DNA of 64,000 bases. It comes from Macellibacteroides fermentans (GTDB lineage Bacteria; Bacteroidota; Bacteroidia; Bacteroidales; Tannerellaceae). This document shows positions 30,150 through 38,648 of the stretch, piece after piece (the stretch's first letter is position 1; every line of letters starts with the position of its first letter). A program made the translations under genes and the position numbers. A model generated the notes under the pieces. That model ran no database searches. It saw only the letters and a list, made by a program, of their open reading frames with translations, and was not told the origin of the DNA. The DNA lies in the NCBI RefSeq assembly GCF_013409575.1, contig NZ_JACCCY010000001.1, positions 802,501 to 866,500 of the forward strand, in the 5' to 3' direction.

Positions 30150-31204
30150 AGTACAGATACAGGAGCCTCATGGGCCAGGTTTATATTTCCGCTCACAATC
30201 ACCACGTCACCCTCTTTTAATCCATCTTCCACCGTATAACTATCCACATTTTCCAGTCCGGTAGTTACGTAATTCCACATTGCTTTGCCCTTTTCGAGCG
30301 TGAAAACAACTTGTTTTCCCGAACGCAATACCACTGCCTCTTTAGGAACCACCAGCTTTTTACCAAGCAATCGCTGGATACGCACACGTACATTCATCCC
30401 CTCAAACAATTTGCCACCACCCGAAACCGCAGCCTTCACCTTAACCATACCATCGGCGTTTACAAGCGGATTAATCTCGGAGATACGACCCTCCACTTCG
30501 GCATCCGGAGCAGAAAAAGGAGAAACACGTACCCTGTCGCCCAACTTTATTAAAGCCAGCTCACTTTCCAGTACGGTAAAATCCGCCTCCAAACTCTGAT
30601 TATCTATTACGGTACAAAAAGCTTCCTGTGGAGAAGCCGTATTAAGGGCCCTGGTAAATAAATTGGCAACTATACCATCAAACGGAGCAGTGAGTACAGC
30701 ATGCTGCTCTTCGAACAAAGTAAGATCGTAATCGATACGAGCCTTATCGTAGCCACTTTTAACGCGGGCCAACTGCATGGTAGCCACAGGGACTTTGGCA
30801 GAGTCGGCCAAGGCATACCCCTGACCAATCAGAACATCCTGCAATTCCAGGCGAGCTCTTGACAAAGCATCCCTCGCCGCTTCGGTCCGCCGGTGCAAAC
30901 GAAACTTATCCAATTCACCCAGCTTTTGCCCCTTTTGTACCCGGTCGCCATTCTTTACATATACGGCAGCAATGGTTTCAGCGGACTGAAACTTCAACTC
31001 CACCTGCCTGCGGGCAGACAACTTTCCGTTACTAAGCAATTCATGATCAAATTGAGACGGCAAAAGATTAATTACCGTTACCACATTCTTTTCGTCGGGA
31101 AGCACTGTTTGTACAGCTTCGTCATCCACAGATTTCTTTTCGCCGCTGCCACAAGCCATTGTACCTAAAAGAAAGAAAGCAAAAACCAGATAAGTGTGTT
31201 TCAT
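30146..31204 (-). CDS. RND periplasmic adaptor lipoprotein (HlyD/AcrA type)
   Basis: The 352-residue protein has a lipoprotein signal (FFLLGTMAC, lipid Cys about residue 18), a barrel-sandwich/lipoyl domain (VYVKNGDRVQKGQKLGEL, and later APFDGIVANLF), a short coiled-coil hairpin (about 100-160) and a beta-barrel. ATG at 31204 is chosen because it begins the signal peptide; an upstream frame adds 15 residues. It bridges TolC and the two permeases encoded downstream. A TATATTTG box at 31247-31254 lies about 43 bases upstream. Confidence 0.93.
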   Translation of the reverse strand: MKHTYLVFAFFLLGTMACGSGEKKSVDDEAVQTVLPDEKNVVTVINLLPSQFDHELLSNGKLSARRQVELKFQSAETIAAVYVKNGDRVQKGQKLGELDKFRLHRRTEAARDALSRARLELQDVLIGQGYALADSAKVPVATMQLARVKSGYDKARIDYDLTLFEEQHAVLTAPFDGIVANLFTRALNTASPQEAFCTVIDNQSLEADFTVLESELALIKLGDRVRVSPFSAPDAEVEGRISEINPLVNADGMVKVKAAVSGGGKLFEGMNVRVRIQRLLGKKLVVPKEAVVLRSGKQVVFTLEKGKAMWNYVTTGLENVDSYTVEDGLKEGDVVIVSGNINLAHEAPVSVL

Positions 31205-31246
31205 ATATTTTTTAGTTTCATTGGATAAACAAAGCATGCTGAACTC

Positions 31247-31254
31247 CAAATATA
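31247..31254 (-). promoter_or_regulatory. -7 box of the two-permease efflux operon
   Basis: The reverse strand reads TATATTTG, a full TAnnTTTG match, 43 bases upstream of the adaptor start. No TTTG is found at the ideal distance; ATTG lies 17 bases upstream. No regulator gene adjoins. Confidence 0.45.
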
Positions 31255-31324
31255 ATTATTAATTCACTAAACAATCTATTCTAATCAATAATTTAATATA
31301 AATTACCATTCATAATACTCCTGT

Positions 31325-32470
31325 CTACTTCTTCACTTTATAGAACATCAAAACTGGATTACTATCCTCACTAATTTCTTGTAATTCTTTTGGGAAAACA
31401 CTGGCGTCAATTGACAACTTTTCCAGAATAGTCATTGGAGATACAAGTGAAAAGAAGCAGTCCTGATAAACTCCAACAACAGGATAAAATACAGGAAGCT
31501 CTTTTACCGGATTATTCGACACCTTATTTCCAGCATAAATTATTTTATTCTTTTTCAAATCATAAAATACAGTCTGATAAAAACCGCTTTTCGAAAACCA
31601 GAAATATAAAATATCATCACACTGATAAAGATTGGTTATACCAAAGGAATAATCATTTTTAACCAGCTCTATGGGTTGAATCCTATCTTTTAACAACTCA
31701 TCAGGTAGAGGATTTGGTAATTCAATATTTAAATATGGTATTAATTTATTGGGAACGAGACGATAAACCATAGTATCAAACCTTTTATTGTATAATAAGC
31801 TGCCATTATTATAGAAAAAAGGATGGCCCTCACCATAGTTCATACTATAATTTGAAATTTCATCATGCTCAAAAAATCTATTATCTATTTTATTCCCAAT
31901 CGTAGAATAAAGAAGAGAATAATGCAACTCTTTATTGTCTGGATAATTAAAGTGGTCAGGGTTGTCAAAAAAGAAAACGCCATTAACAGATGCCATGCCC
32001 ATGGGAGCAAACGTTGAAGTTGAGAGCGACGATAAAAATTGCCCGTCATTTAAATTATAAATATTAAGTTGACGTTTTCCGCTATCATATGCTATTAATT
32101 GATTGGATACTTTATTTATTGTAAAGTCCAGTAGGCTGAAAAACTCTTTGGGACCACCACCTTTATTATTGATCTGATATTCAATCTCTCCTTTCATATT
32201 ATAACACACTATTTTAGGCGTGTCATCTAATACAAAAACTCTTTCATCATCAACAATAATCCGTTTAACACCACCCAACGGCTCATCATTTGCCAAAACG
32301 ACAAAAGAACTCATTTCAAGCAATTGATTTACATTTCTAAATGCAGTATCTGCCAACTCTATTTTAATCGTTCGCAATTCATTCATCACTTCAACCACAT
32401 CCTTTTCCGTATGTTTCCCTTTACAAGAAAGCATACAGAATAAAAGAACAACAAAGAAAATTCTTTTCAT
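31325..32470 (-). CDS. 6-bladed beta-propeller lipoprotein
   Basis: The 381-residue protein has a lipoprotein signal (LLFCMLSC, lipid Cys about residue 16). The rest fits the Bacteroidetes 6-bladed beta-propeller family: FVVLANDEPLGGVKRIIVDDERVFVLDD opens the first blade, and the NKGGGPKEF turn matches the family's typical G-x-GPGEF motif. Such proteins sit in the outer envelope and their ligands are unknown. The start lies opposite the membrane-anchored regulator gene across a 676-base gap. It is one of five related genes in 31-44 kb. Confidence 0.85.
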   Translation of the reverse strand: MKRIFFVVLLFCMLSCKGKHTEKDVVEVMNELRTIKIELADTAFRNVNQLLEMSSFVVLANDEPLGGVKRIIVDDERVFVLDDTPKIVCYNMKGEIEYQINNKGGGPKEFFSLLDFTINKVSNQLIAYDSGKRQLNIYNLNDGQFLSSLSTSTFAPMGMASVNGVFFFDNPDHFNYPDNKELHYSLLYSTIGNKIDNRFFEHDEISNYSMNYGEGHPFFYNNGSLLYNKRFDTMVYRLVPNKLIPYLNIELPNPLPDELLKDRIQPIELVKNDYSFGITNLYQCDDILYFWFSKSGFYQTVFYDLKKNKIIYAGNKVSNNPVKELPVFYPVVGVYQDCFFSLVSPMTILEKLSIDASVFPKELQEISEDSNPVLMFYKVKK

Positions 32471-33030
32471 ATTATTTCAGTTTTCTATTTAATTCAATAT
32501 TATTCCAAATATTAATATACAATCATCAAATGATTCCCTGAGTTTTCAAAATTAATTAAAAAATGGCAACATACAATAGAAATTCAAATAAACGACCTGA
32601 CATGTTGTTAACTAAGAATTAATGTCAGGCTAAAGTTATTTTAATCTCAACTATTTTATATCTTCTCCCAATAACATTATTATTTCCTTTCATTTTGAAC
32701 AAGTGTACGGGACGGAGCCTTATACTCAGATATTCGAAAAAGCATCCGTCCCTCACTCTGTTCGTTACCGAACGATCCCGGTAATGGTTAAGATGATAAG
32801 GAAAATCACACTATTAATAAATTACAATTATAATCCGTAAGAAATCGCCTTATTACGGCATATATATTGAATGGTTAATGTAGTTAGCATAAGGCTGAAC
32901 ATAAAGCTTGTTTAATTTTTTTCATTTGTTTTGACGTTATGTAAATATTCGTTTAATACAATCATTATTCGTTTACGACTTTAAAAGTATATTTCATAAT
33001 TGTATAATAGCCATTTTGGCGATGACAATT

Positions 33031-33073
33031 TGGTGATATTTTAACATTGTCATTAATGACATTTTAATGACAT
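33031..33073 (+). promoter_or_regulatory. candidate operator region shared with the 43-44 kb operon
   Basis: TGGTGATATTTTAA (33031-33044) and ATTTTAATGACAT (33061-33073) both recur, overlapped into a single 20-base string, at 44376-44395 upstream of another propeller gene. Between them lies the perfect palindrome TGTCATTAATGACA. The half-site ATGACA occurs three times in 33022-33072. A binding site for the winged-helix regulator encoded downstream is the simplest reading, but it is inferred. Confidence 0.5.
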
Positions 33074-33089
33074 AGAAAATGATAGAGCC

Positions 33090-33121
33090 ATTGCACTATT
33101 CATTAATTATTTATATTTTTG
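33090..33121 (+). promoter_or_regulatory. promoter of the membrane-anchored regulator gene
   Basis: TATTTTTG (33114-33121) matches TAnnTTTG. ATTG (33090-33093) lies 20 bases upstream, one base off the TTTG -33 element at ideal spacing. It is 25 bases before the ATG and directly downstream of the putative operator cluster. Confidence 0.55.
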
Positions 33122-33146
33122 TACTTTAATAATTAACATATAACTA

Positions 33147-34199
33147 ATGCTGACACCAATGATAAAAAAAACCATAATACTTTTATTCATTCTAATTACA
33201 AGCCTCATTTGTTGGCATTTCATTCTATTGAACTATAAGAAAGTGGTAGAGGCTAATAGGGAAAAAGTGGTCGAAGCTTTTAATAGATCTATCGAAACAG
33301 ATTGGAAATCAAGATTAAAGCAATTAAATATACCCTATGTAATTTTATCAAATCAGAAAGGGGATTCAGAATATGCGACAATACAGGAAGAAGGCAAACC
33401 AACAATTAGAATAAAGAAAACCGAACGGATGAAAAAGCTGTCCAATTCTGAAAAGATGAATAATTCATTTCAAACGTTTCTTTATTCTACCAATCCTATA
33501 AAAATTGAAACGCTTGACAGTATATTTCATAAAGAATTATCGGCCGAAATTCCAGATGTTAAAACAGCTATTTTGTATATCGACAATATGAATAAAGATA
33601 CTTTATACAGCAGAAAAGATACGCTTAATGGTATATCAGTAATATCAACAAAAAGGTATGATTACGGGATTCTAAACGAAATATCTTTAAAGGCTTCAAC
33701 TGAATTGCCTGTTCTATATATTTTATTTAACGAATCAATTGCTCTATTAACGATCATATCTATATGGCTTATATTAATTATTCCTTCAATAATCATATTA
33801 GTAAAAGATATAAAAAGAAAGGCAACCCAGTTGTGCAGCCCGGCTGTGAATACCTGTAATGGATCTAGTCACTGCATTACTATCAATAATGAACTCATAT
33901 TGGATACAAGCTTATGCCAATTAGTTGGAAACAACAAATCCGGTCCATTAACAAAACAATCAATCCAATTACTGGCATTATTGCTTAATAGTCCTGACTA
34001 TTTTCTTACATATCAAGAAATTATAAATCAGCTTTGGGGACCTATCGAAAACAAAGGCCAGGAAAGACTTACTCAGTCTATTAAACGGCTTAGAGAAAGT
34101 CTGGAAGAATTTCCTGAGATTATTATTGAGAATCTTAGAGGAGCAGGGTATCAACTTAAAATTGACAATAAAGACAACAATAGCAAAAATAAAGATTGA
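33147..34199 (+). CDS. membrane-anchored one-component regulator (TM-sensor-TM-winged helix)
   Basis: The 350-residue protein has TM1 (about 7-27) and an extracytoplasmic region (about 28-190) whose segment NPIKIETLDSIFHKEL resembles the sensor domains of Bacteroidetes histidine kinases. TM2 follows (about 198-222), then a cytoplasmic OmpR/ToxR-type winged helix (about 245-345; GPLTKQSIQLLALLLN, YQEIINQLWGP, RLTQSIKRLRESLEE, IENLRGAGYQL). There is no kinase or receiver, so a signal outside could reach DNA directly. A paralogue, broken by an IS3 element, follows 48 bases later. An alternative ATG is at 33159. Confidence 0.8.
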   Translation: MLTPMIKKTIILLFILITSLICWHFILLNYKKVVEANREKVVEAFNRSIETDWKSRLKQLNIPYVILSNQKGDSEYATIQEEGKPTIRIKKTERMKKLSNSEKMNNSFQTFLYSTNPIKIETLDSIFHKELSAEIPDVKTAILYIDNMNKDTLYSRKDTLNGISVISTKRYDYGILNEISLKASTELPVLYILFNESIALLTIISIWLILIIPSIIILVKDIKRKATQLCSPAVNTCNGSSHCITINNELILDTSLCQLVGNNKSGPLTKQSIQLLALLLNSPDYFLTYQEIINQLWGPIENKGQERLTQSIKRLRESLEEFPEIIIENLRGAGYQLKIDNKDNNSKNKD

Positions 34200-34247
34200 A
34201 AGCTATTAATATATTTATGCTCAATACCATAACTGACAAAACAAAAT

Positions 34248-34573
34248 ATGAGAAAAAAAAACACAATCATACTACTATTTATTATCATAACTCTTACGCT
34301 AGGGTATCTATTTTATCTTTCATTTATTTTCACAAAGAATAGATGTTGCAGAAAGATTGATCAATTATTTATTAAGACAATACAAATAGATCAGAATAAA
34401 AGAAACGAGGAAACTAATACAAGTTATAGCATTGGGTCTTCCATTGCAATAACCACCGATAAATCTGCATCGAATCAACGATCTTCATCAAAAAAATATA
34501 TTATCAAAAATGATTACAAGACCGTCATTCCTAATCCAGACAGCTTAAAGCATATATATAATACTCCCCAAAA
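34248..34573 (+). pseudogene. paralogous membrane-anchored regulator, 5' part (split by IS3 element)
   Basis: About 108 codons of a second copy of the upstream regulator. TM1 (MRKKNTIILLFIII) aligns with the start of the intact gene, and the first part of the sensor region follows. The frame enters the IS3-family element after codon 108 and stops a few codons in. The rest lies at 35952-36684. Joining the two after removing the IS and one AAAA duplication gives one open frame of 352 codons, against 350 for the intact neighbour. Confidence 0.88.
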
Positions 34574-34637
34574 CCTGGACCACTTGTGAAGTCGAATAAA
34601 AAGGGTTTAATTTGAATTAAAAAAGAGTATTTTAGAG

Positions 34638-34937
34638 ATGGGGAAAAGAACACATTACACGGCCGAATTTAAGGCCAAGGTTGCTATTGCAGCCTTAAAG
34701 GAACAAGAAACGCTAAGTGAGTTGGTTCATCGCTTTGGAGTAAGTGCCATGACGATCAGTAAATGGAAACAAGAGTTTTTAAATGGCAGCAGCAAGGTTT
34801 TTGAGGGTGCTCGATCAGCTGAAAAAGAGGACAGTGAGGAGGAAATTCAAAAACTACATGCTACGATCGGCCGCCTGACCGTCGAACGGGATTTTTTAGC
34901 AGATGCCTGCAAGAGAGCCGGTCTAAAAAAGAAATGA
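34638..34937 (+). CDS. IS3-family transposase OrfA
   Basis: The 99-residue protein has an N-terminal helix-turn-helix (about 8-55; YTAEFKAKVAIAALKEQETLSELVHRFGVSAMTISKWK) and a leucine-zipper-like helix (about 60-95). It binds the element's ends and regulates transposition. Its last codons contain the slippery heptamer A AAA AAG (34925-34931) immediately before TGA, expected to direct -1 frameshifting into OrfB. Confidence 0.92.
   Translation: MGKRTHYTAEFKAKVAIAALKEQETLSELVHRFGVSAMTISKWKQEFLNGSSKVFEGARSAEKEDSEEEIQKLHATIGRLTVERDFLADACKRAGLKKK
34925..34931 (+). promoter_or_regulatory. programmed -1 frameshift slippery site
   Basis: AAAAAAG is read in the OrfA frame as CTA AAA AAG, so it is an X XXY YYZ heptamer of the A AAA AAG type used in dnaX and many IS3 elements. 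It is followed by AAA TGA, the OrfA stop. OrfB is open in the -1 frame from upstream of this point. Confidence 0.7.
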
Positions 34938-35755
34938 GACAACTTGTAAATCCCAGGCATAAAGAGCTCAGCGTTCGTTCACAAACGGAATTATTGGAAA
35001 TACCAAGAAGTACACTGTATTACAAACCGATAGGAGAAAGTCCTGAAAATTTGGAAATAATGCAAAAGATGGATAAGCACCATATTGAACATCCCACTTG
35101 TGGCGTGTTGGGGATGCAGGATATGCTTCGTTTAAATGGATTTCAGATAAACCACAAACGAATCCGACGATTGATGCGCTTGATGAATATCCGGGTCAAA
35201 TATCCTCAAAAAAGCTTGAGTAATCCGGGTGCCCGCAAGTACATCCTCCCTTATCTGCTTCGGGGACTTGATATTGTAAAGACAAATCAGGTGTGGTCCA
35301 TAGATATCAGTTACATTCCTATGAAACAGGGGTTTATGTATCTAACAGCCATCATGGATGTGCAAAGCCGCTACATTGTGGGCTGGAGCTTATCCAACAC
35401 ACTTGAGAAAAGTGTTTGCCTGGATCTGGTTGAAGAGTCGATCAGAAAGTATGGTGCACCGGAAATCATCAACTCCGACCAGGGTGTTCAATTTACCAAT
35501 CCGTCTTGGATCGAAACGCTTAAAGAAAATGGTATTAAAATAAGCATGGATGGAAAAGGACGTGCCAAGGATAATATCTGGATTGAACGATTTTGGCGCA
35601 CGATCAAACAAGAGTATGTATATTTGAATCCGTGTGATGACGGACTGGAGCTTTATAAGGGAATCAGGAAATATATGCAATATTACAACTACAACCGGGC
35701 GCATCAGGGGATAGGAAGACAAATTCCCGGTGTGGTGTATAAAACGGTTGCCTGA
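34934..35755 (+). CDS. IS3-family transposase OrfB (DDE integrase core)
   Basis: The 273-residue protein has an HTH_21-like N-terminal part (about 45-95; HPTCGVLGMQDMLRLNGFQINHKRIRRLM) and an rve integrase core. Catalytic residues are seen in WSIDISYIP (Asp), INSDQGVQF (Asp) and DNIWIERFWRTIKQEYV (Glu, with Lys seven residues later). Its ATG overlaps the OrfA stop (ATGA), and it is also reachable by -1 frameshifting. The frame is intact, so the element may be active. Confidence 0.93.
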   Translation: MRQLVNPRHKELSVRSQTELLEIPRSTLYYKPIGESPENLEIMQKMDKHHIEHPTCGVLGMQDMLRLNGFQINHKRIRRLMRLMNIRVKYPQKSLSNPGARKYILPYLLRGLDIVKTNQVWSIDISYIPMKQGFMYLTAIMDVQSRYIVGWSLSNTLEKSVCLDLVEESIRKYGAPEIINSDQGVQFTNPSWIETLKENGIKISMDGKGRAKDNIWIERFWRTIKQEYVYLNPCDDGLELYKGIRKYMQYYNYNRAHQGIGRQIPGVVYKTVA

Positions 35756-35951
35756 GCGTTCTTTTCTTTTAAATGCAAAGAAAAGGTATGCTCCGATTCT
35801 TGAAAGGCTAAAATGAACAACCCTTCGCTAAAGCTACGGGTTGGCCTTGCATGAATCTACTCATACCTTAAAAAAGCATTGAAAAGAAAAAAACGAATAA
35901 AAATATTAAAAGGCCTTCATATAGGTAAAAGGCTGATCAAGTGGTCGAAAA

Positions 35952-36684
35952 AGAGGGAGTACTATATATATATCAGACCCTTCTGTATCATATAAATCCA
36001 ATTAAGGTTACTTCTCTAGACAGCATCTTTAATTCTCAATTAAAAAGCAACAAACTAAATGCAAAAACAGCCGTTAGATACACGGATAATATTACGCACA
36101 AGAGTATAGTTAGTTTAGACGATTCTTCATTTATTAAGACCGCTTATACTACAGGTATAATTAAGTATGGCGTTCATGGAGAAATATCTCTCGAAGCCTT
36201 TGTTGATCTGCCAGTATTGCTAGTGCTTAAAGCTGGGAAAGAGAAACTATTTTTTATCCTTATTTTATGGATTCTTACAGCAGTAGGGTTTATTTTAGGC
36301 ACGAAAAAAACCAAACAAAGTCGTCTAACATTGAATCAAGACGCAGTAGTAAAGGCAGAAAAAACACTAATAGTTAATGAAAGTAACATTTACATTAACG
36401 ATGCTATTTATTTAAATACCAATAAGTTTCTTTTAATTCGAAACGAGTCTACTATCCCTTTAACAGAATTATTATGCAAAGTACTTACTTTATTTTTGAA
36501 AAGACCAAATCAAATCATACCTTATGATGAAATTATCAATGAGATTTGGGGTGAAATTGAAGTAAAAGGACAAGAAAGACTTACTCAAACTATCAAGAGG
36601 CTACGAAACAATCTGGCTGACTGTCCGGAAATCACAATTGAAAACGTTAGAGGATACGGCTATAAACTCATTATCAAAGCTTAG
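35952..36684 (+). pseudogene. paralogous membrane-anchored regulator, 3' part
   Basis: This is the continuation of the gene broken at 34573. It encodes the later sensor region (INPIKVTSLDSIFNSQLKSN, matching NPIKIETLDSIFHKEL in the intact copy), TM2 (about 20 residues around FFILILWILTAVGFILG) and a complete winged helix ending IENVRGYGYKLIIKA. It could be expressed alone from a start inside the IS as a truncated regulator with TM2 and DNA-binding domain, but no start with good signals is evident. Confidence 0.88.
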
Positions 36685-36741
36685 ATATTGAAAGTTTAAC
36701 AATTGAAGGTTTAACAGACAATCATCAGGATTTATGTAGAC

Positions 36742-37772
36742 TCATTGTTTTTTGAGATGATACCATACTATAAAAGGATTATCTTCATTTTTGAGTTGTT
36801 TCGTAATTTCGCAAGCTTTTTCACCAACCATTTTATACCATTCTGAAGAAGAATAATTATCTCTAATAGCTATAATATCACTAGGGAATACATAACTAAC
36901 AAGAGTATTACCGTCTACACCAATAAAATTTGCAAATGGGAATATCGGTAGCAAGTCATTTACCATTATTGAACTTCTTGCTAATTTTTTATCTTTAAAA
37001 GAATAGAAACATCTAACTGCTTCATGTTGTTGAGTGTAAGAGAAATAAAGGACATCATTTGTAATTAAATATTCACCTAAAAAAAAGCTATATCTATCCT
37101 TAGCACTTTCATTCTTAAAATCATTCCAATTCTCTTTTAACAAATATTCTTCAGGTAATTGATGTTTACCAAAATTTAAATTTATTTTCAATGCATACTT
37201 ACCATCGTTGAAAATTTCATATATTTTTCCACTAAATGATGGGTGACAGTACAACCTGTTGTTTATATCTACAAAATTATAGTCGTTAATAATACTCGTG
37301 TATTTATCACGTTCTCTGTAAAAACATCGTTCATTTATAACGAAATTACTATCTGTTTGAAATATAGAATAGTTTTCTATTGATGATAAATGTTGGTTAT
37401 CTGCATCTTGTGTATAAAAAATGAAATTATTTTCTGAAACCTGTTTAAACCTTAAACATAAAAAAGGAAGTTTCTTCGAATATTGAAAATTACCGTCTAA
37501 TGTATAATAATTAAAACGACTAGCAAATTGGTCATAAACAATAATAAGGCTGTCATTAACAATAAAGTCTGTTGGCTCTTGGTATTCTCCAGGTGCTTCA
37601 CCAAATCTACCTATATCCGTTATAAACACGCCATTAATATTGAATTTCTTTAAAGATTTAGTTTTATATCTGTCCAATATATAAATATCATTTGATTTTG
37701 TTATCAATTTGTTTATTGAACCAATTAAAGCATTATCGCTGCTGGAAAGTTGTACAAAGGTTATAGAATCGA
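36742..37772 (-). pseudogene. 6-bladed beta-propeller lipoprotein, 3' part (split by IS21 element)
   Basis: About 343 codons of a propeller protein lacking its signal peptide. The blades begin WVDSITFVQLSSSDNALIGSINKLI and include the G-x-APGEYQEP turn typical of the family. An open frame continues a short way into the IS21 element, but its first codons are IS sequence. The missing 5' part is at 40391-40592. Joining at the 6-bp duplication CCCATG gives one 410-codon frame in which WV is followed by DS, as the two halves predict. Confidence 0.9.
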
Positions 37773-37872
37773 CCCATGTGTATATAACAATTGAAAAGTA
37801 TACCATATTCCAGTTGAAAAGTATACCAGTGCTCATTGTTTGCGAAGATAAAAAAAGTTATCTAAACGCAGG

Positions 37873-38646
37873 TTAGATTCTTTTATTTTTGATCCATTTT
37901 TGAGTTTCTTTCATTCTAAAAGAATCACCGTTCATATTTATTAGATATGCTTTATGGGTTAATCTATCTACCATTGCGGCCGTGAGGATTGGATCTCCGA
38001 AGATTTCTTTCCATCGATCGAAAGCCAGATTGGTAGTAATAATTGTTGCTTTTCGTCCAGTCCTTAAGGAAAGGTGATTGAACAAGGCTTCAGCACCATC
38101 TTTGTTAAAGGATACATAACCAAACTCATCACATATTACCAGATCGTATTTAATAAACTTCAACTCCAGCTGGTGCAGCGTTCTGGCCGAACGGCATTCC
38201 CGGATCTGAGTAAGCAACTGGGGGATGGAAGTAAACAACACATTATATCCCATTTTACATGCATTAATACCAAGGCCGATGGCTATATGGGTTTTTCCGG
38301 TTCCCGGATTGCCGGCAAGGACTATATTCTGAGCGTTTTTAATAAACTCAAGAGTTTCTAATTCAGGCAATACGATTCTTACATCATCGGGCAGTTCTTC
38401 CCGGTTCAATTCCTGCAGGTATTTATACTGAGGGAATCCGGCACGTTTAACATGAGCTTTTTTACGATTCTCTTCTCGATGTGCGTCTTCATTCTGAAGC
38501 AGGGTGAAGAGGAACTGTTCATAGCTCCAGGAGTGGCAAACAGCTTCCTGTGTGGTATCTTGCAATGTTTTGCGAATGGAAGGCAACTTCAGCGTTTTCG
38601 ACAAGTCTGTTATTTGCTGCCTTAGGTTGGATTCATTTTCTTTCAT
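37873..38646 (-). CDS. istB: IS21-family helper ATPase IstB
   Basis: The 257-residue AAA+ protein has Walker A LAGNPGTGKTHIAIGLG (about 105) and Walker B LVICDEFGYVSF (about 165), plus sensor region TIITTNLAFDRW. IstB is the ATP-dependent helper of IstA, related to DnaC. It starts 2 bases after the istA stop. Intact. Confidence 0.95.
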   Translation of the reverse strand: MKENESNLRQQITDLSKTLKLPSIRKTLQDTTQEAVCHSWSYEQFLFTLLQNEDAHREENRKKAHVKRAGFPQYKYLQELNREELPDDVRIVLPELETLEFIKNAQNIVLAGNPGTGKTHIAIGLGINACKMGYNVLFTSIPQLLTQIRECRSARTLHQLELKFIKYDLVICDEFGYVSFNKDGAEALFNHLSLRTGRKATIITTNLAFDRWKEIFGDPILTAAMVDRLTHKAYLINMNGDSFRMKETQKWIKNKRI

Positions 38647-38648
38647 TA

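Larger units (their letters stand above)
32471..33146. other. divergent intergenic region between propeller and regulator genes
   Basis: No supported gene. It holds CCTGACAT (32596-32603) facing ATGTCAGG (32622-32629), an 8-bp perfect inverted repeat on the propeller side. It also holds GGGACGGA / TCCGTCCC (32709-32716 and 32745-32752), a perfect palindrome TGTCATTAATGACA (33048-33061), and the shared motif described at 33031-33073. Both flanking genes point outward, so regulatory sites are expected here. Confidence 0.55.
34574..35947 (+). mobile_element. IS3-family insertion sequence inside the second regulator gene
   Basis: The element is about 1,374 bp with orfA and orfB overlapping in the -1 frame. 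Its ends carry GACCACTTG (34578-34586) and the inverted copy CAAGTGGTC (35938-35946). AAAA lies on both sides (34570-34573 and 35948-35951). A 4-bp target duplication fits, because removing element plus one copy restores the host frame exactly. The outermost 1-4 bases of each end remain uncertain, because the terminal repeats do not align at the tips and the duplication is A-only. Confidence 0.85.

Noticed and set aside
32709-32752. GGGACGGA / TCCGTCCC inverted repeat as a terminator
   Set aside because: The 28-base loop and absence of a T tract make termination unlikely, and no transcript is expected to end there.
36742-37836. Reading the 364-codon frame as a complete propeller protein
   Set aside because: Its first codons are IS21 terminal sequence and it lacks the lipoprotein signal, which is found beyond the element at 40391-40592.
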